Position numbers and translations under genes: made by a program
The notes under the pieces: model-generated
What the model was told of the DNA's origin: nothing
Database searches by the model: none
The model's input: only the letters and a program-made list of their open reading frames with translations
Source: CAWUEZ02 sp963921355
GTDB lineage: Bacteria; Pseudomonadota; Alphaproteobacteria; Thalassobaculales; Thalassobaculaceae
Assembly: GCA_963921355.3 (NCBI GenBank)
Contig: OZ001190.1
Span: 3,100,001-3,164,000, forward strand
Direction of reading: 5' to 3'
Length of the DNA: 64,000 nt
In this document: positions 52,110 to 62,600 of the stretch, piece after piece
Layout: each line of letters starts with the position of its first letter
Numbering within the stretch: the stretch's first letter is position 1

Positions 52110-53876
52110 TCATTGGGCGGAGGCCTCTTCGGTCTGCCGGGCCGGTTCGATCGTTGCGCTCAACCACCGGTCCACGGTGGCGAGAAAAGTATCGATCTCG
52201 ATCGGTTTGGTTATGTAGTCGTCGAACCCGGCGGACATTCCGCGTTCGGCATCGCCCGGCATCGCATGCGCGGTGACCGCTAGAACCGGAATACTCCGCA
52301 GGTTCGGATCGGCTTTCACCTGTTTCAGGACCTCGTAGCCGTCCCCATCCGGGAGCGAGATATCAACCAACATCAGTTGGGGCGGATGGTTCCGCATTGC
52401 CTGAAGTCCGCCTTCGACGGTCTCTTCAGTCGAAAGCGACGGGCCCCCTGGCCGGTTGAACAGCTGCTCGACCAGCCGTCGGTTCGCCGGCTGATCCTCT
52501 ATGTAGAGCACATGGCATGCGGCGAGACCCTCGGAGGGGTTGGTTGCCTCCCGGTCCCTGCTCGGGCGTTGCGGCCGGCCGCCCGCTTTCGCCGCCGGGG
52601 CAGAAGGCAGCGTCAATGTAAACGTGCTGCCCTGTTCAGGGGCGCTCTCCACATCGATGAATCCGCCCATCAGATCCACCAGGAGCTTGGTGATCGTCAG
52701 ACCGATCCCGGTACCCTCCGTTCCATCGGAGCCGGGAGCCAGACGACAAAACGGCTCGAACAGTCTGGCGATCTGCGCGTCCGACATGCCGATACCGGTA
52801 TCGCTGACCGCAATCCGCATGTGACTGGCGCCATGGCGCTCGATCTTGACCGAGACCCGACCGCCGGGGCGGCAGTACTTGATGGCGTTGGAGAGCAGGT
52901 TCAAAAGGGACTGGCGCAGGCGGCTGTGGTCCGCGAGGACCGGGGTGCGATCGGCGATCGAGACCGTCAGCTCGATGTTCCGCATCGCGGCCAGCGGCCG
53001 AACCAACTTGGCGCATTCCTCAGCGATCGGTCCGGCCTTTACCTGTTCAACTGTCAAGTCGGCGCGGCCGGCTTCGATCTTTGCGAGGTCCAGCACCTCG
53101 TTGATCAGCTTCAGCAGGTGCTCGCCGGCATGGAGAATCTCGGAGACGCACTCATGATCATCCTCCGACGTGGACGGACTGTCATTGAGCAGCTGAGCAA
53201 ATCCAAGGATGGCATTCATTGGCGTCCGCAACTCGTGGCTCATATTGGCCAGAAACTCGGACTTGGCTTTGGTTGCGCGCTCTGCCTCCTGGCGGGCCTC
53301 GATGAGGGAGTCGCGCGACATCCGGCGCCGCACGGCGCCGTCAATCAGATCTGCGAGCGCAGCCATCGGCTTCAGGGAGGGCTGAAGCCATGTCGGTTGA
53401 GGCTGCGGACTCTGGATGGCGATGATACCCCGAGCACCGGTCTCGTCGCGGATCGCGAGGGCGACGACAGCGCCAATCCCACCGGCAACGAGGTTGTCGC
53501 GGACCGCGCTTTCGGCATGCAGACCCGCGTCCGGAATCGTGACCACAGGGGTGATGTCCAGCTGTTCTCGCCACCAATCGGACGTGGTCCAGTCAGCTAG
53601 CCAGCCCGGCTCTTCCGGCGAAGGCGCTGTCGGATCGCTGCAAACGCTGATCGATTGAACGGTCTCATCGTCCAGGCCGGTCAGACGCAGATGGGCCTGT
53701 TGACCACCGAGAAATCGCCCTGCGCAGCGCAAGGCTTCGGCAATTGATGCTTCGATCTGCGAGGGGGGAGTGCGCATCAGGTCGATGCCGACCGAGGTCA
53801 GAAATCTCTGGATCTCGAGCTCCCGGTCACGTGCCGGGTCTGCGCCGGAGGGCCGGTCTGTGCTGGAACCGCTCAT
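52110..53876 (-). CDS. Hybrid sensor histidine kinase with GAF-like and receiver domains
   Basis: This 588-residue cytoplasmic protein has an N-terminal GAF-like sensor (~25-185), HisKA with the phosphorylatable His in LANMSHELRTPMNAILGFAQ, and HATPase with N box NLLSNAIKYCRPGG, G1 DTGIGMSDAQI and G2 GTGIGLTITKLLVDLMGG. A C-terminal receiver (~455-575) has VLYIEDQPANRRLVEQ, Asp in LMLVDISLPDGDGYEVL and Lys in DDYITKPIE. ATG 53876. It is probably the partner of the downstream FixJ-type regulator. No membrane helix is present, so it senses a cytoplasmic signal. Confidence 0.94.
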   Translation of the reverse strand: MSGSSTDRPSGADPARDRELEIQRFLTSVGIDLMRTPPSQIEASIAEALRCAGRFLGGQQAHLRLTGLDDETVQSISVCSDPTAPSPEEPGWLADWTTSDWWREQLDITPVVTIPDAGLHAESAVRDNLVAGGIGAVVALAIRDETGARGIIAIQSPQPQPTWLQPSLKPMAALADLIDGAVRRRMSRDSLIEARQEAERATKAKSEFLANMSHELRTPMNAILGFAQLLNDSPSTSEDDHECVSEILHAGEHLLKLINEVLDLAKIEAGRADLTVEQVKAGPIAEECAKLVRPLAAMRNIELTVSIADRTPVLADHSRLRQSLLNLLSNAIKYCRPGGRVSVKIERHGASHMRIAVSDTGIGMSDAQIARLFEPFCRLAPGSDGTEGTGIGLTITKLLVDLMGGFIDVESAPEQGSTFTLTLPSAPAAKAGGRPQRPSRDREATNPSEGLAACHVLYIEDQPANRRLVEQLFNRPGGPSLSTEETVEGGLQAMRNHPPQLMLVDISLPDGDGYEVLKQVKADPNLRSIPVLAVTAHAMPGDAERGMSAGFDDYITKPIEIDTFLATVDRWLSATIEPARQTEEASAQ

Positions 53877-54217
53877 TCCTGTCTTCCGTCAACACCGTGT
53901 CAGGACAAAGGCCCGAATGGGCGCGGTGCCACCCTGTCCGCGCTGTCCCCGGCGTTGTCTTCACCCGGATTCACGCATTCTAGGTAACCGCGTCTTGGTG
54001 AACTTTCCATTAACAGAGCGGCGCCGTCTATGGCCAAGGTGGTGCGGCTACCCCGGTAGCTCTCCGCCTGGCGTTAGCCAGACTCCGAGACCTCGGTGAT
54101 CCGGCACCAGATCCAGGATCGTGGCGAGTTACATCCTTGACCCGGATTCCGGTTCGCGCACTGCTATGGTCGGCAACCACCCGCGCCGTTCCCAATGCCT
54201 TGCCAGGAGAAGCCGTC
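53877..54217. other. 341-bp intergenic region between the hybrid kinase and the CoA-transferase
   Basis: This is a divergent promoter region for the two flanking genes. No gene is evident. A weak sigma-70-like pair reads TTGACC at 54137 and TGCTAT at 54162 with a long 19-bp spacer, ahead of the CoA-transferase; it is only suggestive. AGGAGA at ~54206 serves as that gene's ribosome-binding site. Confidence 0.5.
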
Positions 54218-55447
54218 ATGACCACCGACACGGAGCCGACGGAACTGCCGCTCGCCGGCATTCGGGTGCTGGATTTCGGTCACACGGTCATGGGCCCTTC
54301 GGCCGGACTGATTCTGGCGGATCTCGGGGCAGACGTGATCCGGATCGAGCCGGCCCCGAACGGCGACCCGACCCGGGATCTCCGGGGGTTCGGGACCGGG
54401 TATTTCCCCTTCTACAACCGTAACAAGCGAAGCCTCGCGGTCGACCTGAAAACCCTGGAGGGCCGGGAGGCCGTCGATCGACTGCTCGCCACGTCGGATG
54501 TCATGCTCGAGAACTTCGGGCCGGGCACGATCGACCGTCTCGGATTTGGCTACGAGTCGGTGGCCGCCAACCATCCCCACATCGTCTACCTGTCGCTCAA
54601 GGGCTATCTGCCGGGGCCCTATGAGAAGCGCACCGCCCTGGACGAAGTCGTGCAGATAATGAGCGGACTGGCCTACATGACCGGCCCGCCTGGCCGGCCC
54701 TTGCGGGCCGGGGCTTCGGTCATCGACGTGATGGGCGGACTGTTCGGCGCGCTCGGAGTTCTGGTGGCACTGCGGGAGCGCGATCGATCCGGGGAGGGAA
54801 CCCTGGTTCGCGGCTCGCTGTTCGAGACCGCGATGTTCCTGATGGGCCAGCACCTGGCCTATTCCGCGGTGTCGGGAGAGCCGGTTCCGCCGATGCCGGC
54901 CCGGGTGTCGGCCTGGGCGATCTATGACCAGTTCGAGACCGCCGATGGGGAAACGGTGTTTGTCGGGCTGACCACAGACCGCCATTGGGTGCGGTTCTGC
55001 GAAGTGTTCGATCAGCCGGAATGGCTGGCCGACCAGAGCCTGGCGACGAACAACCAGCGAATCACCGCCCGGGAACAGCTCAAGCCTCGGGTGGCGGCAT
55101 TGTTCGCGGGGTTGGCAAGGTCGGTCATCGAAGCCAACTGCGTTGCCGCCGGTCTGCCCTATGCACTGGTGGCGCGACCGGAGCAGATGTTCGACGATCC
55201 GCATCTTCTGGCCGGAAATCGGCTTCTGGCCACCGAGCTGGCCGATGGCGTGCGGACGCGCCTGCCGGCGTTGCCGGTTGAAATCGGGCAATACACTGCC
55301 GGCTTGCGCAGCAACCCACCGACGGCCGGCAGCGACACGCGCTCTCTGCTGCGGGAGCTTGGTTACCCGGATGCTAGGATCGATGACCTGGCGCAGCGCG
55401 GCATCGTCATCGATGCGGGCAGCCCCGTGGGGGCGGCGTCAGGCTGA
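54218..55447 (+). CDS. CaiB/BaiF CoA-transferase family III protein
   Basis: This 409-residue protein starts MTTDTEPTELPLAGIRVLDF. Family III motifs are present: VMGPSAGLILADLGADVIRI, YNRNKRSLAVDLKTLEGREA, and the catalytic Asp region ERDRSGEGTLVRGSLFETAM. AGGAGA lies 8 bases before ATG 54218; an earlier in-frame start at 54137 is not family-like. It transfers CoA between carboxylic acids. Its C-terminus overlaps that of the convergent MCP-globin gene by 9 bp. Confidence 0.92.
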   Translation: MTTDTEPTELPLAGIRVLDFGHTVMGPSAGLILADLGADVIRIEPAPNGDPTRDLRGFGTGYFPFYNRNKRSLAVDLKTLEGREAVDRLLATSDVMLENFGPGTIDRLGFGYESVAANHPHIVYLSLKGYLPGPYEKRTALDEVVQIMSGLAYMTGPPGRPLRAGASVIDVMGGLFGALGVLVALRERDRSGEGTLVRGSLFETAMFLMGQHLAYSAVSGEPVPPMPARVSAWAIYDQFETADGETVFVGLTTDRHWVRFCEVFDQPEWLADQSLATNNQRITAREQLKPRVAALFAGLARSVIEANCVAAGLPYALVARPEQMFDDPHLLAGNRLLATELADGVRTRLPALPVEIGQYTAGLRSNPPTAGSDTRSLLRELGYPDARIDDLAQRGIVIDAGSPVGAASG

Positions 55448-56335
55448 TGCGGCGGCGTGCTGCATGGCGTTCGAAGCGATGGCGTACAGATTGACCCAGG
55501 CTTCCTCGGTTTCGGTATTGAACGCGTCGCCCAGCCCCTGGCTGAGGGTCCAGAGCAGGGCGGCGCCGACCGCATCATAGTGACGGGGCTCAACACCGTA
55601 ACCGTGGTGGCGCTGCCCCAGTTCTGAAAGGGCCGGCACCACCTGATCCGCGCGATTCATCCCGGCGACCAGCGTCTTCAGTGATCCCATGAGCTTGCGT
55701 CCCTGGGCCTTCATGTCGCCTTTGAACAGGGCCTTGGTCTCCGGAGCGATCTCGAAGAGCCGTCCGTAGAACATCTTCGCCGCGGCTTCGGCAATCGGCT
55801 CGACCTGCGCGAAGGAGTCGCGGATCAGCGCCTTGTCCTGCTCCGACAGCGGCAGCGAGATTGCTGGTTCGTCAATGGGGGCCTCGGGCTCGATCGGGGA
55901 GGGTTCCGGGGCGAACTCGCGTGCCTGGTCCGGACCATCCGAACTGACTGGCGATCGGTCTAGATGCGGCGCCGCTGCTGGCTCCGTGCCGCGCCGGGCC
56001 AGGACGTTCTTCATGATCTCGATCCGCCGTTCGACGGCGCCGACGACCTCCGTGATCTGATCGGTGGCTTCGCGGGTCGTGCCGGACAGTGACTTCACTT
56101 CGCCTGCGACCACGGCAAATCCACGTCCGGCATCGCCGGCGCGGGCCGCTTCGATTGTCGCGTTCAGGGCGAGCAGGTTGGTCTGGCCGGCGATGTCCTG
56201 AATGCGTCGGGCCACGTCGCGGATCTGGGCCAGATCGGTTTCCAGTTCCTGGATCGCCGAGCGGATCTCGTCATCAGAACCGGGCTCTCCGGAACCGACG
56301 CTCTGGGCGTGTTCGGAAGTGGCAAAACTATCCAT
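55439..56335 (-). CDS. Chemoreceptor signalling hairpin fused to a C-terminal globin
   Basis: This 298-residue cytoplasmic protein has no membrane segment or ligand domain. Residues ~25-110 are an MCP signalling coiled coil with the conserved tip IQDIAGQTNLLALNATIEAA and RAGDAGRGFAVVAGEVKSLS. A Pro/Glu-rich linker (~115-160) follows. Residues ~165-295 are a bacterial globin: LSEQDKALIRDSFAQVEPIA, LFEIAPETKALFKGDM with the CD1 Phe, a Gln in the E7 region (KAQGRKLMGSL) and the proximal His near GQRHHGYGV. AGGAG lies 9 bases before ATG 56335. Globin-coupled sensors normally have the globin first. It presumably senses oxygen or NO and signals to a chemotaxis-like or other partner; no che genes are in the window. 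Confidence 0.87.
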   Translation of the reverse strand: MDSFATSEHAQSVGSGEPGSDDEIRSAIQELETDLAQIRDVARRIQDIAGQTNLLALNATIEAARAGDAGRGFAVVAGEVKSLSGTTREATDQITEVVGAVERRIEIMKNVLARRGTEPAAAPHLDRSPVSSDGPDQAREFAPEPSPIEPEAPIDEPAISLPLSEQDKALIRDSFAQVEPIAEAAAKMFYGRLFEIAPETKALFKGDMKAQGRKLMGSLKTLVAGMNRADQVVPALSELGQRHHGYGVEPRHYDAVGAALLWTLSQGLGDAFNTETEEAWVNLYAIASNAMQHAAASA

Positions 56336-56537
56336 GGCGCCTTACTCCTGGTTAGCCGACGGAACAGTGGGGTTTTTTGATTAAAATTGTGTTGACGGGC
56401 CAAATTCAGCCATAGCGTTGCCGCATCCGCCTTGGAATTGCCCAATCGCTGTCCCGCAACGGCACGGGTCTGCATCTACATGTTCGCCCTCCAAGGTCGG
56501 CCGATCGGTCGGCACGGACGATATTGGAGGAGTCAGC

Positions 56538-58022
56538 ATGCGGATTTCGATTTCAGGGGGCCGGATTCGAGCCGCCCTGGTAGCAACCGCCCTGGTCGCG
56601 GCACCGCTCGCAGCCCAGCCCGTGCTTTTCAGCACCCCGACGTTGGCCCACGGTGCGCCGGGGTCGTTTTCCGACGTGGTCGAGGCGTCGCGGCCGGCCG
56701 TCGTAACGGTGATGACGAAAGCCAAGCCGGCCGGTCCGCAGCAGCGCCAGTTAGGCCCCGATAAAGGCCTTCGGGATTTCTTCGAACGTTTTGGCGATCA
56801 GATGCCGGACGCTCCCCAGCAAGGACCTGCCAATCCGGCGCCGCAGGCCCGTGGCATCGGATCGGGCTTCATCGTCGGAACAAGCGGACTGATCGTTACC
56901 AACCACCACGTGATCGACAGTGCCGATGAGATCTCGGTGGTTCTGGATGACGGGAGCGAGTTGCCGGCGACCATTGTCGGCCAGGACCCAAAGACCGACC
57001 TGGCTGTTCTGCAGGTCGAGGCTGGCCGCGATCTGCCGACCGTGTCATGGGGCAATTCCGATGCCCTGCGGGTCGGCGACTGGGTTCTGGCGATTGGCAA
57101 CCCATTTGGTCTAGGCGGCACCGTCACCACCGGGATCGTCTCGGCGCGCGGCCGCGACATCAATGCCGGTCCGTATGACGACTTCATTCAGGTCGATGCT
57201 GCCATCAATCGCGGCAATTCCGGCGGCCCGCTGTTCGATGCGGCCGGCACCGTCGTTGGCGTGAACACCGCCATCTTCTCGCCGAACGGCGGCAATGTCG
57301 GCCTCGGCTTCGCCGTGCCCGCCAACCAGGCCGAGCGGATTGTCTCACAGATCATTGAGAACGGTGGCGTCGAGCGCGGTTACATCGGCGTGCGCATTCA
57401 ACCGGTGGCACCGGACATCGCCGACAGCCTCGGCCTGTCGAAAGCCGAGGGCGCTCTGGTTTCGGAAGTCACCGAAGGCGGACCAGCCGCGGCCGCCGGT
57501 CTGCGTCAGGGTGACGTGATCCTGCGGTTCGGCAACCAGTCGGTCCAGGACCTGCGCGACCTGACCCGCGCGGTCGCCGATACGGCACCGGGAACCGAGC
57601 GCGCCCTCATGGTCTGGCGGGACGGCGGTGGCCGCGACCTGACGGTTGCGATCGGCCGCCTCGATGAGGGGCCGCGCGTCGCCGCGGTGCCGCTGCCTGC
57701 CGGTCGCCCCGACACCGTGGAGATCCCTTCGCTCGGTCTCACGCTGGCGGACGCGTCGGAGACGATGCGCGGCCGCTTCGGCCTGGATGACTCGGTGGCG
57801 GGGGCGATTGTCGTTGCCGTCGAGCCGGGAACCGCCGCGGCCGACAGCGGTCTGCGGCCCGGCGATGTGATCATGGCAATCGGCCCGTCGCCTGTCGCGT
57901 CGGCCTCGGAGACCCGCCAGGCGGTTGAAACCGTGGCGGAAGACGCCCGCAAATCGGTCCTGCTTCTGATTGGTCGCCAGGACGGGCCTTTGTATATCGC
58001 CCTCCCGCTGCGCGAGGCCTAG
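56538..58022 (+). CDS. Do/Deg-type periplasmic serine protease
   Basis: This is a 494-residue protein starting MRISISGGRIRAALVATALV, a signal peptide ending near PTLAHG. The trypsin-like domain has His in GLIVTNHHVIDSADEI, Asp in DPKTDLAVLQVEAG and Ser in DAAINRGNSGGPLFDAAG. Two PDZ domains follow (GYIGVRIQPVAPDIADSLGL and ETMRGRFGLDDS). GGAGGAG lies 6 bases before ATG 56538. By family it is a DegQ/DegP-like chaperone-protease for envelope quality control. Confidence 0.95.
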   Translation: MRISISGGRIRAALVATALVAAPLAAQPVLFSTPTLAHGAPGSFSDVVEASRPAVVTVMTKAKPAGPQQRQLGPDKGLRDFFERFGDQMPDAPQQGPANPAPQARGIGSGFIVGTSGLIVTNHHVIDSADEISVVLDDGSELPATIVGQDPKTDLAVLQVEAGRDLPTVSWGNSDALRVGDWVLAIGNPFGLGGTVTTGIVSARGRDINAGPYDDFIQVDAAINRGNSGGPLFDAAGTVVGVNTAIFSPNGGNVGLGFAVPANQAERIVSQIIENGGVERGYIGVRIQPVAPDIADSLGLSKAEGALVSEVTEGGPAAAAGLRQGDVILRFGNQSVQDLRDLTRAVADTAPGTERALMVWRDGGGRDLTVAIGRLDEGPRVAAVPLPAGRPDTVEIPSLGLTLADASETMRGRFGLDDSVAGAIVVAVEPGTAAADSGLRPGDVIMAIGPSPVASASETRQAVETVAEDARKSVLLLIGRQDGPLYIALPLREA

Positions 58023-58058
58023 AGCAGATCCGGGACTCCATCTCGTCGCAGCCTCAAT

Positions 58059-58098
58059 CCCCCGGTTAGACTGGCCACCGGCACCGTCTAACCGGGGG
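58059..58098 (+). promoter_or_regulatory. 13-bp-armed hairpin overlapping the amidase ribosome-binding site
   Basis: CCCCCGGTTAGAC at 58059-58071 and GTCTAACCGGGGG at 58086-58098 are perfect complements with a 14-base loop. The second arm includes the GGGGGA that would serve as ribosome-binding site for ATG 58105. It could terminate the protease transcript or hide the amidase start. Confidence 0.75.
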
Positions 58099-58104
58099 AT
58101 CCCC

Positions 58105-59550
58105 ATGACCACCAGCGCGCCTAGCGATCGACCCCTCTGGCAATGGAGTGCCTGCGACCTTGCCGGCGCCATCCGTGATCGGGCACTGTCCTGCGAAGAG
58201 GCCGTAACCGCGGTCCTCCAACGGGTTGGGGACAGAAACCCGGGTGTGAACGCCATCGTCGATGACCTCGGTGATCAGGCGCTTGAAACGGCCCGGGGGC
58301 ACGATGCCCTCTTGGTCGACCACGGGCCGATCGGGCCGCTCCACGGCGTTCCGGTCACGGTAAAGATCAATGTCGACTTTGAGGGGCGCGCGACGACCAA
58401 CGGAGTCACCGCGTTCGCCGATGTCATCGCCCCCGCGGACTCCCCGGTGGTGCGCAATCTGAAGAATGCGGGCGCGATCATCATCGGCCGGACCAATACG
58501 CCCGAGTTCTCGTTTCGCGCGACCACCCAGAACCCGTTGCACGGCCGCACAGTCAATCCGTGGGATCCTGAGCGCTCACCCGGTGGTTCGTCCGGCGGAG
58601 CGTCGGCCGCGCTGGCGGCCGGGTTCGGCCCGATCGCCCACGGCAACGACATCGCGGGGTCACTTCGGTTTCCGGCATTCATGTGTGGTGCCGTCACGGT
58701 GCGGCCGACCTTGGGCCGGGTTCCGGCCTACAATCCGTCGCTCGGAGCCGAACGGCCGCTGCTGTCGCAGCTCATGTCGGTCCAGGGCGTGATCGCCCGC
58801 GAGGTGCGCGATGTCCGGGTCGGAACGCGGGTGGTCGCCGCCGCTGATCCGCGCGATCCCTGGCACGTGCCCCTACCGCTGGAGGGACCGCAGATCGATC
58901 CGCCGATCCGGGTGGCGGTCTCACGGGCGACCAACGGCTACGCCATCGACCCCGCCATCGTCGCCGCGTTGGATCGCGCGGCCGACGCTTTGGATCGCGC
59001 CGGCTACCGGGTCGAGGAGGCGACGCCACCGCTGCTCGAGGAGATCGCCGCCGACGCGCTGCCGGCGCTGATGGGTGATGCCGATCTGGTCATGAAAGAG
59101 GCTTTCCGTTCCTACGGCAGCGAGACGGTGAACCGGATTCTGGATGAGTACTTCGCGATCTTTCCGCCGCACCAACCGGCCGATCTCCTGAAAGCGATGG
59201 CCGAGCGCACGCGCTATGCCCGGGCCTGGAACGAGTTTGCCGAGCGCTACCCCTTGATCCTGACGCCGTTCCTGATGCGGCCGACCTACGACTGGAACGA
59301 AGACGAGCGGGGTGTCGATGCCGTGCGTGGGATCTTCGAGAGCGCGCTGTACAGCTGGTCGATCAACTACCTGGGCCTGCCCGCGGCGATCGCCCCCGCC
59401 GGATTCCACAATGAGCTCCCGATCTCTGTTCAGCTGGTGGCGCGCCGGTTCCGCGAGGATCTCGCCCTCGATGCCGCCGAGGTTCTGGAACGCGCCAACG
59501 GAGTCGCGATCCACAAGCTGTGGGAGCGGGAAGCCGTAGCAGCCGGTTGA
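58105..59550 (+). CDS. Amidase signature family hydrolase
   Basis: This is a 481-residue protein. Catalytic Lys region PVTVKINVDFEGRATTNGV; the Gly/Ser-rich signature WDPERSPGGSSGGASAALAA with the cis-Ser; and GFGPIAHGNDIAGSLRFPAF with the nucleophile Ser. These are the amidase-signature motifs. ATG 58105 begins MTTSAPSDRPLWQWSACDLA. The GGGGGA in the hairpin upstream is the probable ribosome-binding site. The substrate is unknown. It stands 82 bp after the Deg protease. Confidence 0.93.
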   Translation: MTTSAPSDRPLWQWSACDLAGAIRDRALSCEEAVTAVLQRVGDRNPGVNAIVDDLGDQALETARGHDALLVDHGPIGPLHGVPVTVKINVDFEGRATTNGVTAFADVIAPADSPVVRNLKNAGAIIIGRTNTPEFSFRATTQNPLHGRTVNPWDPERSPGGSSGGASAALAAGFGPIAHGNDIAGSLRFPAFMCGAVTVRPTLGRVPAYNPSLGAERPLLSQLMSVQGVIAREVRDVRVGTRVVAAADPRDPWHVPLPLEGPQIDPPIRVAVSRATNGYAIDPAIVAALDRAADALDRAGYRVEEATPPLLEEIAADALPALMGDADLVMKEAFRSYGSETVNRILDEYFAIFPPHQPADLLKAMAERTRYARAWNEFAERYPLILTPFLMRPTYDWNEDERGVDAVRGIFESALYSWSINYLGLPAAIAPAGFHNELPISVQLVARRFREDLALDAAEVLERANGVAIHKLWEREAVAAG

Positions 59551-59611
59551 TTGGCGTCTAAGGCTAGCCAAACGCTAAGGCTGCAAAGTTTAATAAAAAT
59601 CGACATACTTT

Positions 59612-59632
59612 CGGTTGAATGTGACTCAACCG
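59612..59632 (+). promoter_or_regulatory. Inverted repeat next to the hybrid-kinase start
   Basis: CGGTTGA and TCAACCG form perfect 7-bp arms around a 7-base centre, immediately before GGAGG. It could be a regulator site or a weak translation-modulating hairpin. Confidence 0.4.
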
Positions 59633-59645
59633 GAGGCGTGCGCAG

Positions 59646-62600
59646 GTGAAAGTCCCGCGCTGGATTGTGATGGCGGCGACGGCGGTGCTGATCCTCGGCG
59701 GAGGAGGGCTGGCGTCGTTCTGGGTGTACGAGACCCAGCGAGCCGACCTGGTGGAGGCCGCCCGCGGTGACCTGGCGCGCGCGTCGGCGACGTTCGTCCA
59801 GGCATTGACCGGGGTGTTCGAGCCGGCGCTCACACTTGCCGGGACAGTCAGCGACTCTGGGATCCGTCATGTCCCACCCGAGGGCCGCGCACCGCTGTTT
59901 TTCGCGGTGGCCACCGGCGTGGTGCGTCAGTTCGAACAGATCAATGGCGCCTTCCTCGGCTTCCCGGACGGCCGATTCCTGCATGTGCAGGACCTGGATC
60001 CGGGGGGAATGCAGGCCGACGGTGACCCCCTGTACCGCCGTGTCATCGACCGGCCGGACGTCGATCCTGCCGGCACCTGGGAGGTCTACTATCCCGGCTT
60101 TGACGCCGGCTTTCCGACCAGCCACCAGTCGGAACCTTATGACCCCCGGGTGCGGCCTTGGTACGCTGCCGCCGTCGATGCCCGGGGGCCGATCTGGACA
60201 GAGATCTACAGCTTCGCCTCGACCGGCGCCCTCGGCGTCACCTATGCCCAGCCGATTTACACAACTGACGGCGCGCTTTGGGCCGTACTCGGTGTCGACC
60301 TGTCCCTTGGCGCGTTGTCCCATACGCTCGTCGATACCGCCGATGGGCTTGCCTGGGCGACCGAGATCGTGTTCGCCACCGATTTCGGCGACCGGATCGT
60401 CGGCCACCCGGATTTCGTCGCGCTTGAAGGTGAGTTCGAGGCAGACACCGCCGCATTCCTGGAGCGCTACAACATCGCAGACAGCTTCGAGGCGACCGCC
60501 GTACGCGCGCTCAAAGGTGGCGCCCCGGCTCAGATGATCACCGCCGGGGGGAGCGAGTACCTGGCGACCCGAGCCGATCTGGACCCCGCCCGGGCCATGC
60601 CGATGCAGCTTTATCTGGGGCGCGAGATGGACGCGATCCTGGCCAGCGCAGTGAGCGTCATGGTGCGCAACGTCGCCCTGGTCTTCGCCGCCTTCGTGAT
60701 CTTTGGCGTGGTTTGCGTATACGCGCTCAAGCTGCGTATCGAGGTCATCGCCCGGCAACGCGCCGAGGCCGAGCTGATCGACGCCCGAGACATTGCCGAG
60801 GCTGCCACCCGCTCGAAATCGGTGTTCCTGGCCACCATGAGCCACGAGATCCGCACGCCGATGAACGGTGTCATGTCGATGGCCGAGTTGCTCGGGCTCA
60901 CCCGACTCGACGGCGAGCAGCGCCGGATGGCCAAGATCATAACCGACTCGGCCACGGCGCTGCTCACCATCATCAACGACATCCTGGATTTCTCGAAGAT
61001 CGAGGCCGGACGCCTGGAGATCGAGCACGTGGCCTTCTCCTTGGGCGACGTGGTGGACGGCTGCGCCGAGCTGCTTGCACCCAGGGCCGAAGCCAAGTCC
61101 CTCGATCTGGTTGTCGACATCGACCCGGGCTTGATTGATACCCGCTTCGGCGATCCAACCCGGCTGCGCCAAATCCTGCTCAACCTCGGCGGCAACGCCG
61201 TCAAGTTCACCGAGGCCGAGAGCGTGACACTGCACGTCGCTGCCGCCGCGCCCGACCGGCTGCGCTTCGAGGTTCGCGACACGGGTATCGGCCTCACCGA
61301 AAAACAGCGGGCCAAGCTGTTTCAGGCGTTCGTTCAGGCCGACAGCTCGACCTCGCGCAAGTACGGCGGCACCGGCCTTGGCTTGTCGATCTGTCAGCGT
61401 CTCAGCGATCTGATGGGCGGCGCGATTGGCGTCGACAGTGCGCCCGGGAAGGGTTCGACCTTCTGGGTCGAGCTGCCTCTTACAGCGGGCGAGGGGGCGC
61501 CACCGCATCCCGCTGAGGACCTCTCCGCCGTCACGGTGGCCCTAGTCGGGTCTTCTGACCAGATCACTCAGATCTGCGCGCGGTATCTGCACGCCGGCGG
61601 TGTTGCGGTCGTGGAAGAGGTTGCCGACGTGTCAGCGGCTAAGGAGTCCGGCACGCGCACGCTGTGGCTGGTCGATGCCGGGGTCGCGGCAGCCGATCCG
61701 CAGGGATTGGCAAGGATCGATGGAAGCCTGGCTCTCATTGCCACGCGATCCGCCGTCGCCGATCTCGATCCCGCCCTGCGATCTCGGGCCGAGGCGGTGC
61801 TGACCTACCCGGCGACCCGGGCGGCCTTGTGGCGCGCCACCGCCATCGGGCTCGGATTGCTGGCCGGCGATGAGGTCGAGGCGGAATTCCGCGAGGACAT
61901 GGCCTTCGTCCCGCCGGAGGTCGAGGCCGCGCGCGACGCCGGCGCATTGGTTCTGGTGGCAGAGGACGATCCGACGAACCGGGTGGTGATCGCCAAGATG
62001 CTCGGCCACATGGGGTTCGCCTGCGAGATCGCCGACAATGGCCGCGAGGCACTCGACATGCTGCGCCAGCGCGCCGGCTACGGCCTGCTGCTGACCGACT
62101 TCAATATGCCGGAGATGGACGGCTTCGAACTGACCCGTGCGGTTCGGGAAACGGAGCAAGCGCGCGACGCGCATTCGGAATCTCGCCTTCCGATCCTCGC
62201 GCTGACCGCCGACGCCATGTCGGGCACTGAGCAGGCCTGTCTGGACGCAGGCATGGATGGCTATCTCACCAAGCCGGTGGACAGCCGCAAGCTCGGTGCC
62301 GCCCTGGCCGAACACCTTCCGGTGGCATTGGACCTGCGGCAGCCGGCCGCCGAGCAACCCGAAGAGGCGTTGGCGGCCCTGTCTTCGGTGGAGACACCGG
62401 CGCCTGAGGTCGACTGGGATCCGGACATCTTCGATCCCGCGGCGCTGGAGGCGACGTTCGGTGGCTTCGACGAGGAGGCCAAGATGCTGGTTGCCGATGC
62501 CACCGCGTCCTGGCGCGAGCGGGTGGAGGCGGTCGCTACGGCGCTCTCGGCCGAGGACGTCGATGTCGCCCGACGCGAGGCGCACACACTCAAAGGCTCG

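Noticed and set aside
59430..61508. A 692-codon open frame on the minus strand
   Set aside because: It is antisense to the amidase end and the hybrid kinase, and its composition is that of a codon-shadow frame.
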